Part shown: positions 8,074-17,382 of the stretch, one piece after another | Numbering within the stretch: the first letter of the stretch is position 1 | Layout of the letters: the number at the start of each line of letters is the position of its first letter | Source: NIOZ-UU35 sp964344175 | Lineage (GTDB): Bacteria; Chloroflexota; Anaerolineae; Anaerolineales; UBA11858 | Assembly: GCA_964344175.1 (NCBI GenBank) | Contig: CAYFMI010000034.1 | Span: 1-41,938 of the forward strand | DNA: 41,938 nt | Direction: 5' to 3' | Notes under the pieces: model-generated | Database searches by the model: none | The model's input: the letters and a program-made list of their open reading frames with translations, nothing else | What the model was told of the DNA's origin: nothing | Program-made: the position numbers and the translations under genes

Positions 8074-9510
8074 CTATCGCTGGCCGATGGTGTGCAATAG
8101 CGCAAAATTAGCCGGGCCGTGTTCCCCAATAGGAAAGCCCGCAATCAACACAACCTCCTGCCCGGGGCGAATGCCCGTTTCGGCGATCATGGCGGCTTCT
8201 ACGTGGGCGAGCATTTCTTCGACGGTTTCGGCATGGGGAACAAGATGCGGGGTCACGCCCCAGATGATCCCTAAACGTTGATAGGTTTGTTGAATCGGTG
8301 TGAATGCCAGAATTGGAACACCCGGCCGGGTTTTCGACATCAGACGGGCTGTGCGCCCGCTCTGCGTGAATATGGCGATAGCCGCCACGCCTTTATCCTG
8401 TGCCATTTCATGCGCCGCACGGGTGATATAGCGGGCGTTATCGCGGGGTAAATCTGCACTGGGTCGAATTTCTCCATGGCCCCACTCGCGCATATGCGCT
8501 TCGGCCTGGCGCACGATGGATGACATCATTTCTACGGCTTTGACCGGATATTGCCCCACAGCCGTCTCACCAGAGAGCATCACCGCATCGCTGCCGTCGA
8601 AAATCGCGTTAGCAACATCCGATGCTTCGGCACGGGTGGGGCGAGGGGCATATAGCATCGATTCCAGCATTTGCGTCGCGGTGATAACGGTTTTTGCATG
8701 ACGGTTTGCCGTTTGGATGATTTCCTTTTGGGCAATTGGTACCATCTCGGGGGGCATTTCCACACCCAGGTCGCCGCGTGCCACCATCACCCCATCGGCG
8801 GCATGGACGATCTCATGCAGGTTTTCCAGCGCTTCAGGGCGCTCTAGCTTGGCAATGATGGGGAGGTCGCTTTGCTCCGCAGAAATGTCGGCAATGGTCT
8901 GGCGCAGGTGACGGATGTCTTTTGCAGAGCGCACAAAAGAAAGCGCGATAACATCCACCCCTATTTCTAATCCACATCTCAGATCGGCATGATCTTTCTC
9001 GGTAAAAGCCTGGAGGCTCAGATTCACCCCAGGGAGGTTGACCCCTTTATGAGGTTTGAGCGTCCCCCCCAAGGCGACCTCGCATGTCACTGTCTCCTCT
9101 TCCACCGATTTAACGATCAATTCAAGATTGCCATCATCCAGCAAAATCCGCCCGCCGGGTTTCACACTTTGCGGCAAGTCCGGGTAATCAACCGAGATGG
9201 TATGTGCATTGCCAGGGACGCTCTCTGTCGTTAGGATAATTGACGCACCGGTCTCTAACTCAGTCTGGCCGTCCTCGATTTCACCGGTGCGGATTTTTGG
9301 CCCCTGCAAATCTTGCAGAATGGTCAGCGGGCGATCAAGTTCTCGCGCGATCTTGCGCAGGCGCTGAATGGCGGTGGCATGATCGGTGTGTGTACCATGC
9401 GAAAAATTGATCCTCGCTACATTCATCCCGGCCAGCATGAGCCTGCGTAAGGCAGGTTCATGCTGGCTGGCCGGACCAATAGTTGCAATAATTTTTGCTC
9501 TTCGGGTCAT
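8074..9510 (-). CDS. pyk: Pyruvate kinase
   Basis: Converts phosphoenolpyruvate and ADP to pyruvate and ATP, the last step of glycolysis. At 478 residues it has the usual bacterial length. Seen in order: the N-terminal NFSHGTH segment, the LQDLQGPKIRTGE motif, the B domain, the catalytic-Lys segment IIAKLERPEAL, the metal-binding MVARGDLGVE, TQMLESM and MLSGETAVG. The C-terminal allosteric domain (IFTQSGRTARLMS onward) is complete, and no extra PEP-utiliser domain is fused. It is the last gene of a same-strand metabolic group, 79 bases after the CoA-transferase gene. Confidence 0.97.
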   Translation of the reverse strand: MTRRAKIIATIGPASQHEPALRRLMLAGMNVARINFSHGTHTDHATAIQRLRKIARELDRPLTILQDLQGPKIRTGEIEDGQTELETGASIILTTESVPGNAHTISVDYPDLPQSVKPGGRILLDDGNLELIVKSVEEETVTCEVALGGTLKPHKGVNLPGVNLSLQAFTEKDHADLRCGLEIGVDVIALSFVRSAKDIRHLRQTIADISAEQSDLPIIAKLERPEALENLHEIVHAADGVMVARGDLGVEMPPEMVPIAQKEIIQTANRHAKTVITATQMLESMLYAPRPTRAEASDVANAIFDGSDAVMLSGETAVGQYPVKAVEMMSSIVRQAEAHMREWGHGEIRPSADLPRDNARYITRAAHEMAQDKGVAAIAIFTQSGRTARLMSKTRPGVPILAFTPIQQTYQRLGIIWGVTPHLVPHAETVEEMLAHVEAAMIAETGIRPGQEVVLIAGFPIGEHGPANFALLHTIGQR

Positions 9511-9589
9511 GTGGATCTGTATCCGGTTGAAAATAAAAGGTTGAAGGTTGGTCTATGTGTTGGGCAATTGTAACCCTTTAACCTCTCAT

Positions 9590-10885
9590 TTAGATATAGT
9601 GCAACTCACCGGCTTGCTTTTTTAACTCGGCGCGAAAATCGGGGTGCGCGATGTTGATGAGCGCCAGGGCACGTTGACGGATGCTCTTGCCGTACAAGTC
9701 GGCCACCCCGTATTCGGTCACGACATAGCGTACATGATTGCGGCTGGTGACAACGCCAGCGCCTTGTTTGAGCATGGGTACAATGCGGCTGAACTGCTTG
9801 GCCGTGCTGGGCAGGGCAATTACCGGTACGCCGCCTTTCGAGAGCGATGCCCCATAGATGAAATCTAACTGGCCGCCCACTCCGCTGTATAACTTAGGGC
9901 CGATGCTGTCGGCGCAGACTTGCCCGGTGAGATCAATCTCAATAGCTGAGTTAACCGCTACCATGCGGTCGTTCTTAGCGACCACAAAGGGGTCATTAAC
10001 ATATTCTGTACGATGGAACTCGATCAGCGGATTATTGTGAACCCAGTCGTATAGGCGTTGTGTTCCCAAGATGAACCCGGCGATAATCTTACCCGTGTGC
10101 AGGGTTTTCTGGGCATTGGTGAGGACACCGGCTTCTACTAATTCGATAACGCCATCGGAGAATAACTCGGTGTGAACGCCCAGATCTTTTTTGTCGAATA
10201 GGAAATTAAGTACTGCATCGGGGATAGCGCCGATGCCCATTTGCATGGTCGCCCCATCGGGGATCAATTCGGCAATGTGGCTGGCGATGCTTTCGACAAC
10301 ATCGGAAGGGCCTTCTGCCCCCATTGCCAGTTCTGGCAGAGGATAGTCCACCGGTACAATATAATCCAATTTGCTGACATGGATAAACGAGTCGCCCAGA
10401 GTACGGGGCATCTGCGTGTTGACTTCGGCAATGATGATGCGCGCCGATTCGGCAGGGCTTTTACTCAGCCCAACTTCCACACCAAAGCTGCAAAATCCGT
10501 GTTCGTCAGGCGGCGAGAGATGCACTAAGGCAACATCAACCGGCAAGTGCCCTTCCTTGAAGAGTAAAGGGAATTCAGAGAGCAGCACGGGGGTGAAATC
10601 GGCCCGCCCCGCCTGAACGGCCTTGCGATTATTCGGGCTGATGAACATGGTATTCACCCGCAGATGGCCTTCCATCTCCGGGCTGACATAATCTGCCGAG
10701 CCAATCGTCAGCGCCTGACAAATTTCAACATCTTCCAATTCATGTGCTCGCTTAACGAGAGCAGCCAGTACCGTCTTGGGTACGGAGCAGTTCCCGGTCA
10801 GAAAAAGTCGATTCCCCGATTGGATGACTTTTACAGCCTCATCGGCTGTGACAACTTTATTTTTATAGGGTTCAGCCCAGCTCAT
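9590..10885 (-). CDS. Acetyl-CoA hydrolase/transferase family CoA-transferase
   Basis: A 431-residue family I-type CoA-transferase of the acetyl-CoA hydrolase/4-hydroxybutyrate CoA-transferase group. Visible markers: an N-terminal AVKVIQSGNRLFL, MQMGIGAIPDAVL, then VHTELFSDG where the Glu (about residue 238) forms the glutamyl-CoA intermediate, and GVGGQLDFIYGA in the C-terminal half. It would move CoA between acyl groups and acetate (or propionate, butyrate, 4-hydroxybutyrate); the acyl substrate cannot be read. It starts four bases after alanine dehydrogenase, so the two are almost certainly co-transcribed. Together they would connect alanine, pyruvate and acyl-CoA pools in a fermentative metabolism. 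Confidence 0.93.
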   Translation of the reverse strand: MSWAEPYKNKVVTADEAVKVIQSGNRLFLTGNCSVPKTVLAALVKRAHELEDVEICQALTIGSADYVSPEMEGHLRVNTMFISPNNRKAVQAGRADFTPVLLSEFPLLFKEGHLPVDVALVHLSPPDEHGFCSFGVEVGLSKSPAESARIIIAEVNTQMPRTLGDSFIHVSKLDYIVPVDYPLPELAMGAEGPSDVVESIASHIAELIPDGATMQMGIGAIPDAVLNFLFDKKDLGVHTELFSDGVIELVEAGVLTNAQKTLHTGKIIAGFILGTQRLYDWVHNNPLIEFHRTEYVNDPFVVAKNDRMVAVNSAIEIDLTGQVCADSIGPKLYSGVGGQLDFIYGASLSKGGVPVIALPSTAKQFSRIVPMLKQGAGVVTSRNHVRYVVTEYGVADLYGKSIRQRALALINIAHPDFRAELKKQAGELHYI

Positions 10886-10889
10886 GGCG

Positions 10890-11984
<1,095 letters not shown>

Positions 11985-12082
11985 GAAGGGGAACCTCCAA
12001 CAAGAAGAATAGCGGGAAGGGATAGCTCTGTGAATAACATACTCGTCATATCTCCCGGTACTCCTTGTTATAGATTGCGCTC

Positions 12083-13000
12083 TTAGGCCAAGAGCTTCAC
12101 CAAAATGGCTTTTTGGGCGTGAAGACGGTTGTGCGCTTGCGGGAATAGCTGGGAATGAGGCCCATCGGCGACCTCATCGGTAATTTCCTCGCCGCGATGG
12201 GCGGGAAGACAATGAAGCACAATGACATGCGGGCGCGCTGCAGCCACAAGCTGCTGGTTCACTTGATAAGGCGGAAAAACTTTTAACCGTTTCTGCGTCT
12301 CTTCTTCCTGCCCCATACTTGTCCAGGTATCGGTATAAATTACATCAGCATCTTTTACGGCCTCGGAGGGATCATCGTGCGAGGTGATTGTACTGCCGCT
12401 TTCTGCGGCATATTTCTTGCCCAATTCAATGGCTGTCGGGACCATATCGTAGCCCTGCGGATTGGCGATGCTGAAATTCGATCCGAGTTTTGCACAAACA
12501 TGCATGAGCGAGACTGCCACATTATTGCCGTCGCCAACATAGGCAACATTCAGCCCTTTCATACGCCCGAAATTCTCGTAAATGGTCAGCGCATCGGCCA
12601 TGCCCTGGCAAGGGTGGTTATAATCGCTCAACCCGTTAATCACCGGGATGCTGGCCCACTTTGCCAGTTCTTCAACATGTTCATGGGCAAAAACGCGTGC
12701 CATAATCGCATCTACATACCCTGAAACCACGCGGGCTACATCTGCAATTGATTCGCGTTTACCCAGCCCGATTTCCGCAGGCGACAAATAGAGTGCATCT
12801 CCTCCCAGATGGCGCATTGCCATATCGAAAGAGACCCGCGTTCGCAAGCTGGGTTTTTGGAAGATCATAGCGAGAACTTTATTCTTGAAGATGGGTTTGT
12901 TACCCCCGCTTTTCCATTCTTCCTTGAGCTGAACGGCCAGATCGAGCAGTTCTTGCAATGCCTCAGCGGAGTAATCGGCTATTGTAAGGAAATCCTTCAT
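12083..13000 (-). CDS. argF: Ornithine carbamoyltransferase
   Basis: Transfers the carbamoyl group from carbamoyl phosphate to ornithine, giving citrulline, in arginine synthesis; the reverse reaction serves arginine fermentation. It has 305 residues. The carbamoyl-phosphate loop reads KPSLRTRVSF, so the classical STRTR is SLRTR. HPCQGMAD (about 129) and HCLPAHRGEE (about 261) are the other two signature boxes and identify OTC over aspartate transcarbamylase. A good AGGAGG lies before the ATG. It is upstream of ald and the CoA-transferase on the same strand with a 98-base gap. A hairpin leader precedes it. An anabolic role is the default; no arcA or arcC is in view to prove catabolism. Confidence 0.94.
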   Translation of the reverse strand: MKDFLTIADYSAEALQELLDLAVQLKEEWKSGGNKPIFKNKVLAMIFQKPSLRTRVSFDMAMRHLGGDALYLSPAEIGLGKRESIADVARVVSGYVDAIMARVFAHEHVEELAKWASIPVINGLSDYNHPCQGMADALTIYENFGRMKGLNVAYVGDGNNVAVSLMHVCAKLGSNFSIANPQGYDMVPTAIELGKKYAAESGSTITSHDDPSEAVKDADVIYTDTWTSMGQEEETQKRLKVFPPYQVNQQLVAAARPHVIVLHCLPAHRGEEITDEVADGPHSQLFPQAHNRLHAQKAILVKLLA

Positions 13001-13037
13001 ATGTGAACCTCCTGGGAAATTTTCCTATCTAACTTCT

Positions 13038-13109
13038 GAGAGAATATGATAAAACGGGTGTGTGCAGGACCGCAATTCTCCTGCAAGCACCCGTCTGCGG
13101 GATTCTCTC
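13038..13109 (-). promoter_or_regulatory. Nested hairpin leader (possible attenuator) upstream of argF
   Basis: Inner hairpin: arms 13054-13060/13088-13094 and 13063-13069/13079-13085 pair perfectly with a two-by-two interior loop. Outer arms 13038-13045/13102-13109 are also perfectly complementary. On the argF strand the inner hairpin is followed directly by TTTTAT, so it could act as a terminator 50 bases before the gene. No T-box (no AGGGTGG..CCGCG box) and no known riboswitch core was recognised. Confidence 0.45.
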
Positions 13110-13506
13110 TTGGCTGGACAATTATTGGGGAAGTATATCACGAATGAGATTTACATTTCTATGCTATTGAGCAGGTCATCGTTTGACCAATGTAATGCAC
13201 CCTGCCCGGTATCTTCACGATTTGATGCTTTTTTCCCATCAATATCAATAGCTTACCCTACATCTCAGGGTATTCGCCTCTGGGATGCAAAAGTTTGCTT
13301 TCGCGATCTATAACACACAGAAGTAAGCTCCAAAAATTCAGAGAGAACCTTTCTCTGACCGAAAATTATAAGTGTGATTGCCTTGCATTTCATTGGAAGA
13401 CCTCTTTGGGAACTGCCGTGAGAAACCCCGCATCGGGTGTGGGTGCCCATTACAGAGATTCCCCGAGACCCCTCCAAAGCCCCTCAATTTTTCATTGTAT
13501 AGCGTG
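13110..13506. other. Non-coding stretch between argF leader and the candidate RNA element
   Basis: About 400 bases without a convincing gene. Short open frames on both strands have no ribosome site, no family resemblance and no sensible composition. The stretch must contain the argF promoter on the minus strand, but no pair of boxes stands out. Confidence 0.5.
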
Positions 13507-13665
13507 TATAATATATGGGCAAAAGTTGTTGCCTCATGCGTACATCCTTCGGCTGTAGTCAAGATGTGAAGCATCAGGGTGACTATCTAGGTGAATAAAT
13601 CGGCCAGTCACAGTCAGCTATAGAGATGCCTTGAATGATACGTGGGGAGTCCTCACGTATTTTTT
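13507..13665 (+). ncRNA. Candidate structured leader or small RNA upstream of the response regulator
   Basis: A perfect TATAAT lies at 13507-13512, though without a good -35. Downstream, GCATC (13571-13575) pairs with GATGC (13625-13629), enclosing GTGACT/AGTCAC (13579-13584 and 13606-13611). An intrinsic terminator at 13638-13665 follows. Transcription starting after the TATAAT would yield an RNA of about 150 bases, either an independent small RNA or the leader of the regulator gene 58 bases further on. It does not match c-di-GMP, 6S or other classes I can recognise. Confidence 0.3.
13638..13665 (+). terminator. Intrinsic terminator in front of the response regulator gene
   Basis: Ten-base arms (13638-13647 and 13651-13660, one G-U pair) around a three-base loop, followed by a run of six T. 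It lies between a candidate promoter and the downstream regulator gene, where it can only end an upstream short transcript or attenuate the regulator. Confidence 0.7.
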
Positions 13666-13723
13666 ATAAATCCTCTCTTGGTGTCCAATAGAGTTACTGC
13701 AAACCAAAATAAATTAGGAGTGA

Positions 13724-14512
13724 ATGATGAGTGCAAAGATTCTTATTGTCGATGATGATAAAGTTACCCAGCAGTCGTTGTCAGAGGTCTTGCGCCATGC
13801 AGGGTATGATGTCTCATCGGTTGGGTCTGGTGAAGAAGCGCTAAATGTGCTAGAAACCAATGAAATCGATTTGATGCTTTTAGATATTCGTATGCCCGGC
13901 ATTGACGGTATCGAAGTCATGCGCCAGGCAGAACAAATGTCTCCCGATACCCAGATCGTTATGTTGACAGGGCATGGTTCTTTAGAAACCGCAGTTGACG
14001 CGCTGCGACACGAAGCCCACGACTATTTACTCAAACCTCCCAGTATGCAAGAAGTTCTCAGTAGCGTGGCCAGCGGTTTGGCTCGGCGGGATGAAGAAAA
14101 GCGCAAGCGTATTATCGTAGGGCAGATTGAAAATTCTTTACACCAGTTGAAAGAGGTGGAGGGAATAACCGGATCGCCAAAGCCCAAAAGACAGATTGTC
14201 TCTTTGCCCACAGGTGTCACGCTAGATCTGGCGCGGCGAGAAATATGGCGCGGTTCAGATAAGGAGCGCTTGACCCCAACAGAAGGTCGTTTGTTGCAAG
14301 TATTTGTAACAAACTGGGGGCGAGTCATGTCGCATGGCGAGTTAGTTTTCATGGTTCAGGGATATGAAGTCGCCGAATGGGAAGCCCCCGAAGTATTGCG
14401 TCCGCTCATCAGCCGATTGCGTCGTAAATTATCTACATTCCCCCATGGCGAAAAATGGATCTCAAGTGTCAGAGGGACAGGTTATGTATTCGATGCTGAG
14501 AGACCTGGATAA
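13724..14512 (+). CDS. OmpR/PhoB-type response regulator (REC-winged helix)
   Basis: A 262-residue DNA-binding response regulator. The receiver has the acidic triad (VDDD, residues 9-12), phospho-acceptor Asp54 in LLDIRMPG, Thr82 and Lys104. After a linker (about 120-160) comes an OmpR-type winged helix: RLTPTEGRLLQVF, a recognition helix in LRPLISRLRRKL, and a hairpin wing ending SSVRGTGYVF. TAGGAG precedes the ATG pair at 13724. No kinase is adjacent on its strand. The nearest kinase is the giant hybrid at 17383-23334, which makes this regulator a candidate transcriptional output of that cluster. Its own leader contains a terminator-like hairpin, so expression may be attenuated. Target genes are unknown. 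Confidence 0.95.
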   Translation: MMSAKILIVDDDKVTQQSLSEVLRHAGYDVSSVGSGEEALNVLETNEIDLMLLDIRMPGIDGIEVMRQAEQMSPDTQIVMLTGHGSLETAVDALRHEAHDYLLKPPSMQEVLSSVASGLARRDEEKRKRIIVGQIENSLHQLKEVEGITGSPKPKRQIVSLPTGVTLDLARREIWRGSDKERLTPTEGRLLQVFVTNWGRVMSHGELVFMVQGYEVAEWEAPEVLRPLISRLRRKLSTFPHGEKWISSVRGTGYVFDAERPG

Positions 14513-14542
14513 TAGGATTCTTGTAGTTCAATAAAAGTTCTA

Positions 14543-14576
14543 AAAAAGGAGAGGCATTACAATGCCTCTCCTTTTT
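14543..14576. terminator. Bidirectional intrinsic terminator
   Basis: Fifteen-base perfect arms with a four-base loop, an A-run on the left and a T-run on the right. It lies between the convergent response regulator and EamA transporter genes and would stop both. Confidence 0.92.
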
Positions 14577-14590
14577 GGGTCAATGTTTAT

Positions 14591-15541
14591 TCACTCATGC
14601 GGCTGCCAGGGGAATTTATCCGATAAAGCTGGGTGACTGAGCCAACTTAGCCAACCGCCGGGGGTTCTTTTTTGTGGGGGAGATTTTTCTGCGCCAAGCA
14701 GAATTAAAATAACACATAAAATCAATGCCCCCAACCATTGCCACGGGCTTAATTGTTCCTTGAGCCAAACATAAGCCATAAAAATGGTCACAAGGACTTC
14801 ACTTAATCCAAGTATGGCTGTTTGCAGTCCTCCGATATGCTTCACTCCTAAGAAAAGCGTTAGCCGTGAGAAGAATGTAACCAGGGTTAACCCTAACAGT
14901 GGTCCCCAGACCAGCATATCTTGAGGCAGGGTGGCATCCGGAGAAAGCCAGAAGGCGGGTAAAACCACTGAACTCATTGCTAATAAAGTGTAGACCGTTA
15001 CCGTTGGCGCTGGCATATCAAAAAGTACGCGCTGATTGATGGGGAGGTGCAAGGCGTATAATGCCGCGGCAATCAACATTTGAAGGACACCGATGAGATC
15101 AATTTCTTGATGCCCGGTTTGGGTGAGTAAATAGATCGCCGGAAGTGTGAGTAGAAGCCGGACAATTGTCAACCGGCTGGGAGGTTGGCGGTCTAAAATA
15201 AGCCATATTGCGACGAAGAGTGGATACAACGAATACAATAGCTGGCCTACACCCGCGTCGATGCGCCCTAAAGCGCTGTAATAAAAGAGAGATCCTAATC
15301 CATTAATCCACCCAGCCAGCAGGCATCCTAATAGCCCCGCCGGGTAAATAAACAAATACTGAGGCTTGAAGATGCCGATGATGGCAAATAGCAACAAGGC
15401 TGCCAAAACAGTGCGGATGGCGACAACAGAGAGAGGAGCAGCACCAAGAAGTATCGCGCGCCGACCAAAAACTGGCGCCATCCCTAAAAATAAGGCGGAA
15501 GAGAGTGCTGCAAGGACACCTTTTCTGCGTAAATTTGACAT
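14591..15541 (-). CDS. EamA/DMT-family transporter
   Basis: A 316-residue integral membrane protein with ten predicted helices in two five-helix EamA repeats, as in the drug/metabolite transporter superfamily. The first repeat starts GVLAALSSALFLGMAPVFGR and the second begins near residue 150 with IGVLQMLIAAALYALHLP. Members export or import amino acids, nucleotides or metabolites. Its ATG directly follows the stop of the receiver-fused threonine-synthase-like gene with no spacing, so the pair is a transcriptional and probably translational unit. An amino-acid exporter role (threonine or homoserine) is a reasonable inference from that pairing but is not shown by sequence. Confidence 0.9.
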   Translation of the reverse strand: MSNLRRKGVLAALSSALFLGMAPVFGRRAILLGAAPLSVVAIRTVLAALLLFAIIGIFKPQYLFIYPAGLLGCLLAGWINGLGSLFYYSALGRIDAGVGQLLYSLYPLFVAIWLILDRQPPSRLTIVRLLLTLPAIYLLTQTGHQEIDLIGVLQMLIAAALYALHLPINQRVLFDMPAPTVTVYTLLAMSSVVLPAFWLSPDATLPQDMLVWGPLLGLTLVTFFSRLTLFLGVKHIGGLQTAILGLSEVLVTIFMAYVWLKEQLSPWQWLGALILCVILILLGAEKSPPQKRTPGGWLSWLSHPALSDKFPWQPHE

Positions 15542-17239
15542 TTAAGTAGAGCCGTTTGCTAACAGCAAGTTGATTTCCTGTACCAGATCTTCATCTAAGA
15601 ATTCGCCTTTCTGCATTAATGTGTGGATGCGGCCGCGCAAGCGAGTTTTCTCATCTGGGGTGAGTGCTTTTGCCGTTACTACGATGACAGCAATCGATTC
15701 GGTTTGCTCGTCAGCCTTGAGCGCATCCAGTACCGAGAATCCATCCATTTCGGGCATCATCAGATCAAGCACCATAATATCGGGTTGTTCTTTCTTGGCG
15801 AGTTCAATGGCCTCTCGTCCATTTGTTGCTTCAAAGATGGTATATTCACCCTGTGATTGTAGAATACGGCGGATCAAACGCCGGGCATGGGGGTGGTCAT
15901 CGACGATGGCGATGCTGGAATACTGTTTAGGCGTGATTCTGCTTAATGCAGAGAGTAACCCTTCTTCGGGTTTTTCTTCGGGGGGCTGTTCGGGGATTTC
16001 GACATCCTGTACCCATCCATCGCCTAGGATGGCTTTCTCTACGGGCATGGTATGGCCTGTCATGTTTACGACCACCACGTCAGTTGGTTTGATCTGCCCG
16101 GCGCGCACCATTTTTATCAATCCGGCAAAGGCCACAGCTGAGGCCGGTTCCATAGACAGCCCTTCCATCTTTGCAAGAACATGAATAGCACGAAAGGCTT
16201 CCTCATCACTGACGCTTTCAAAGGTCCCCCCTCCGCCTTGTAGCATGCGCGTTCGGAGGGTTGTATACGTGCGCCCTGGGTCGCCGGTTGCCAGGGTGGC
16301 GATGAGGGTGCGTGGCGACAGCACTGGTTCGGCTGTTTCTCGGTTTTGTTTCCAGGCATGTACCATGGGGGCACACCCCTCAGATTGGATGTTGCCCACC
16401 GCGGGGATGCGGTCTGTCAGCCCCATCGTGCGTAACTCTTCGAAGCCCTTCAGCACGCCGACTGGCCCCATGCCGCCACTGACCGACTGGATATACCAAT
16501 CGGGTACTTGCCAGGGCACCTGAGCGGGCGAGTCTGTCGGAGTACCCAATGCGGCAGTGAGTTGTTCCCCAATTTCAAATGCAATTGTTTTCATCGCCTC
16601 AAGGGCGGGAATAGAGCGTACGCCGCGATCCAGGTAAGATCCATGAGGGCGTTTTTCGGCGAACTCGGTGGCTAGGATTTTGGTTTTATCATACGATGCG
16701 GTTACTTTGATTACCTGTGTGCCGTAAATAGCAACTTCGCGCATTTTTTCTGCTGGAACCAGGCTGGTCAGAAATGCCCACAATTTGATGCCGGCACGGG
16801 ATGTGTATGCAGAATAGGAAATTGCTACATTGCCCGTAGAGGCTAATACCGTCTCGGTGATCCCTGCTTCTTTTAGAGTTGTCACCGTAATGGAGGCCTG
16901 GCGGTCTTTGAAAGAGCCGGTTGGGTTTTGGCGTTCGTCTTTGATGAACAGGTTGGGAATCCCCAGCATTAAGCCTAAATTTGGGGCTTTTAGCAGGGGC
17001 GTGCCGCCCTCGCCCATGCTGATGATGGGGTGTGGCTCTTGAATGGGTAATAACTCATAATAGCGCCAGATATCGAAAGGCCGTTGTTGAATTCGACTCA
17101 GGATTTGTTCCCCAATGGCCTGGTACGCATAGCGCGCCTCGCGCCACCCGCTTTTACATTGTGGGCATTTTGAATCATAGGGTGAGTAAGGGGCTTGGTG
17201 CCCACAATCCAGACATTCTGCTATGACGTGAGAGTACAA
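15542..17239 (-). CDS. thrC: Threonine-synthase-like PLP enzyme fused to a C-terminal receiver domain
   Basis: A 565-residue fusion. Residues about 10-35 form a zinc ribbon (CLDCG...CPQC); about 60-415 is a fold-type II PLP enzyme with the Schiff-base Lys in NPTGSFKDRQ (about 110), phosphate-binding STGNVAIS, and a late MTGHTMPVEKAI. Homology is to threonine synthase, which converts O-phosphohomoserine to threonine, but several segments are divergent. After a linker (PEQPPEEKPEEG) a full REC domain (about 440-555) has IVDDH, phospho-acceptor Asp in VLDLMMPEMDG (about 489), a Thr in VVTAKA and a Lys in LMQKGEF. The start is a TTG at 17239, set by an AGGAG six bases upstream; an in-frame ATG at 17311 lies inside a terminator hairpin. 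The gene abuts the EamA transporter. Confidence 0.88.
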   Translation of the reverse strand: MYSHVIAECLDCGHQAPYSPYDSKCPQCKSGWREARYAYQAIGEQILSRIQQRPFDIWRYYELLPIQEPHPIISMGEGGTPLLKAPNLGLMLGIPNLFIKDERQNPTGSFKDRQASITVTTLKEAGITETVLASTGNVAISYSAYTSRAGIKLWAFLTSLVPAEKMREVAIYGTQVIKVTASYDKTKILATEFAEKRPHGSYLDRGVRSIPALEAMKTIAFEIGEQLTAALGTPTDSPAQVPWQVPDWYIQSVSGGMGPVGVLKGFEELRTMGLTDRIPAVGNIQSEGCAPMVHAWKQNRETAEPVLSPRTLIATLATGDPGRTYTTLRTRMLQGGGGTFESVSDEEAFRAIHVLAKMEGLSMEPASAVAFAGLIKMVRAGQIKPTDVVVVNMTGHTMPVEKAILGDGWVQDVEIPEQPPEEKPEEGLLSALSRITPKQYSSIAIVDDHPHARRLIRRILQSQGEYTIFEATNGREAIELAKKEQPDIMVLDLMMPEMDGFSVLDALKADEQTESIAVIVVTAKALTPDEKTRLRGRIHTLMQKGEFLDEDLVQEINLLLANGST

Positions 17240-17250
17240 TGAAATCTCCT
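17237..17250 (-). promoter_or_regulatory. Ribosome binding site with TTG start of the PLP-REC gene
   Basis: On the minus strand AGGAG (17246-17250) is followed after six bases by TTG (17237-17239). No ATG between here and the zinc-ribbon cysteines is in frame. This decides the start. Confidence 0.8.
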
Positions 17251-17286
17251 GTAGAAAATGGTACAAGTAATGAACTTTCGTCTGAA

Positions 17287-17326
17287 TTTTAAAGAGGGTA
17301 TATGACTCCATATACCCTCTTTAAAA
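17287..17326 (-). terminator. Inverted repeat ending the signalling cluster
   Basis: Perfect 17-base arms around a six-base loop, with an AAAGAGGG/CCCTCTTT core and T/A-rich ends. It lies 57 bases after the giant kinase stop and before the PLP-REC gene on the same strand, so it probably ends the 20-kb signalling transcript. Confidence 0.8.
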
Positions 17327-17382
17327 CATTGTCTCATGCAAGATTTTATCGGTGGTTTAGTGTTTTGCCAACCTTACTTTGG

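Noticed and set aside
13038..13109. T-box riboswitch before argF
   Set aside because: The structured leader lacks the conserved T-box sequence and specifier architecture.
13265..13574. Short frames in the 13.0-13.7 kb gap
   Set aside because: Several 60-90 residue frames on both strands, none with a ribosome site or recognisable product; they also overlap predicted RNA structure.
13507..13665. c-di-GMP riboswitch or 6S RNA
   Set aside because: Neither the GEMM conserved core nor the long 6S bulged helix could be recognised; kept only as an unassigned candidate.
17240..17311. Upstream ATG start for the PLP-REC gene
   Set aside because: It begins inside the terminator hairpin and lacks a ribosome site, whereas AGGAG six bases before the TTG at 17239 is ideal.
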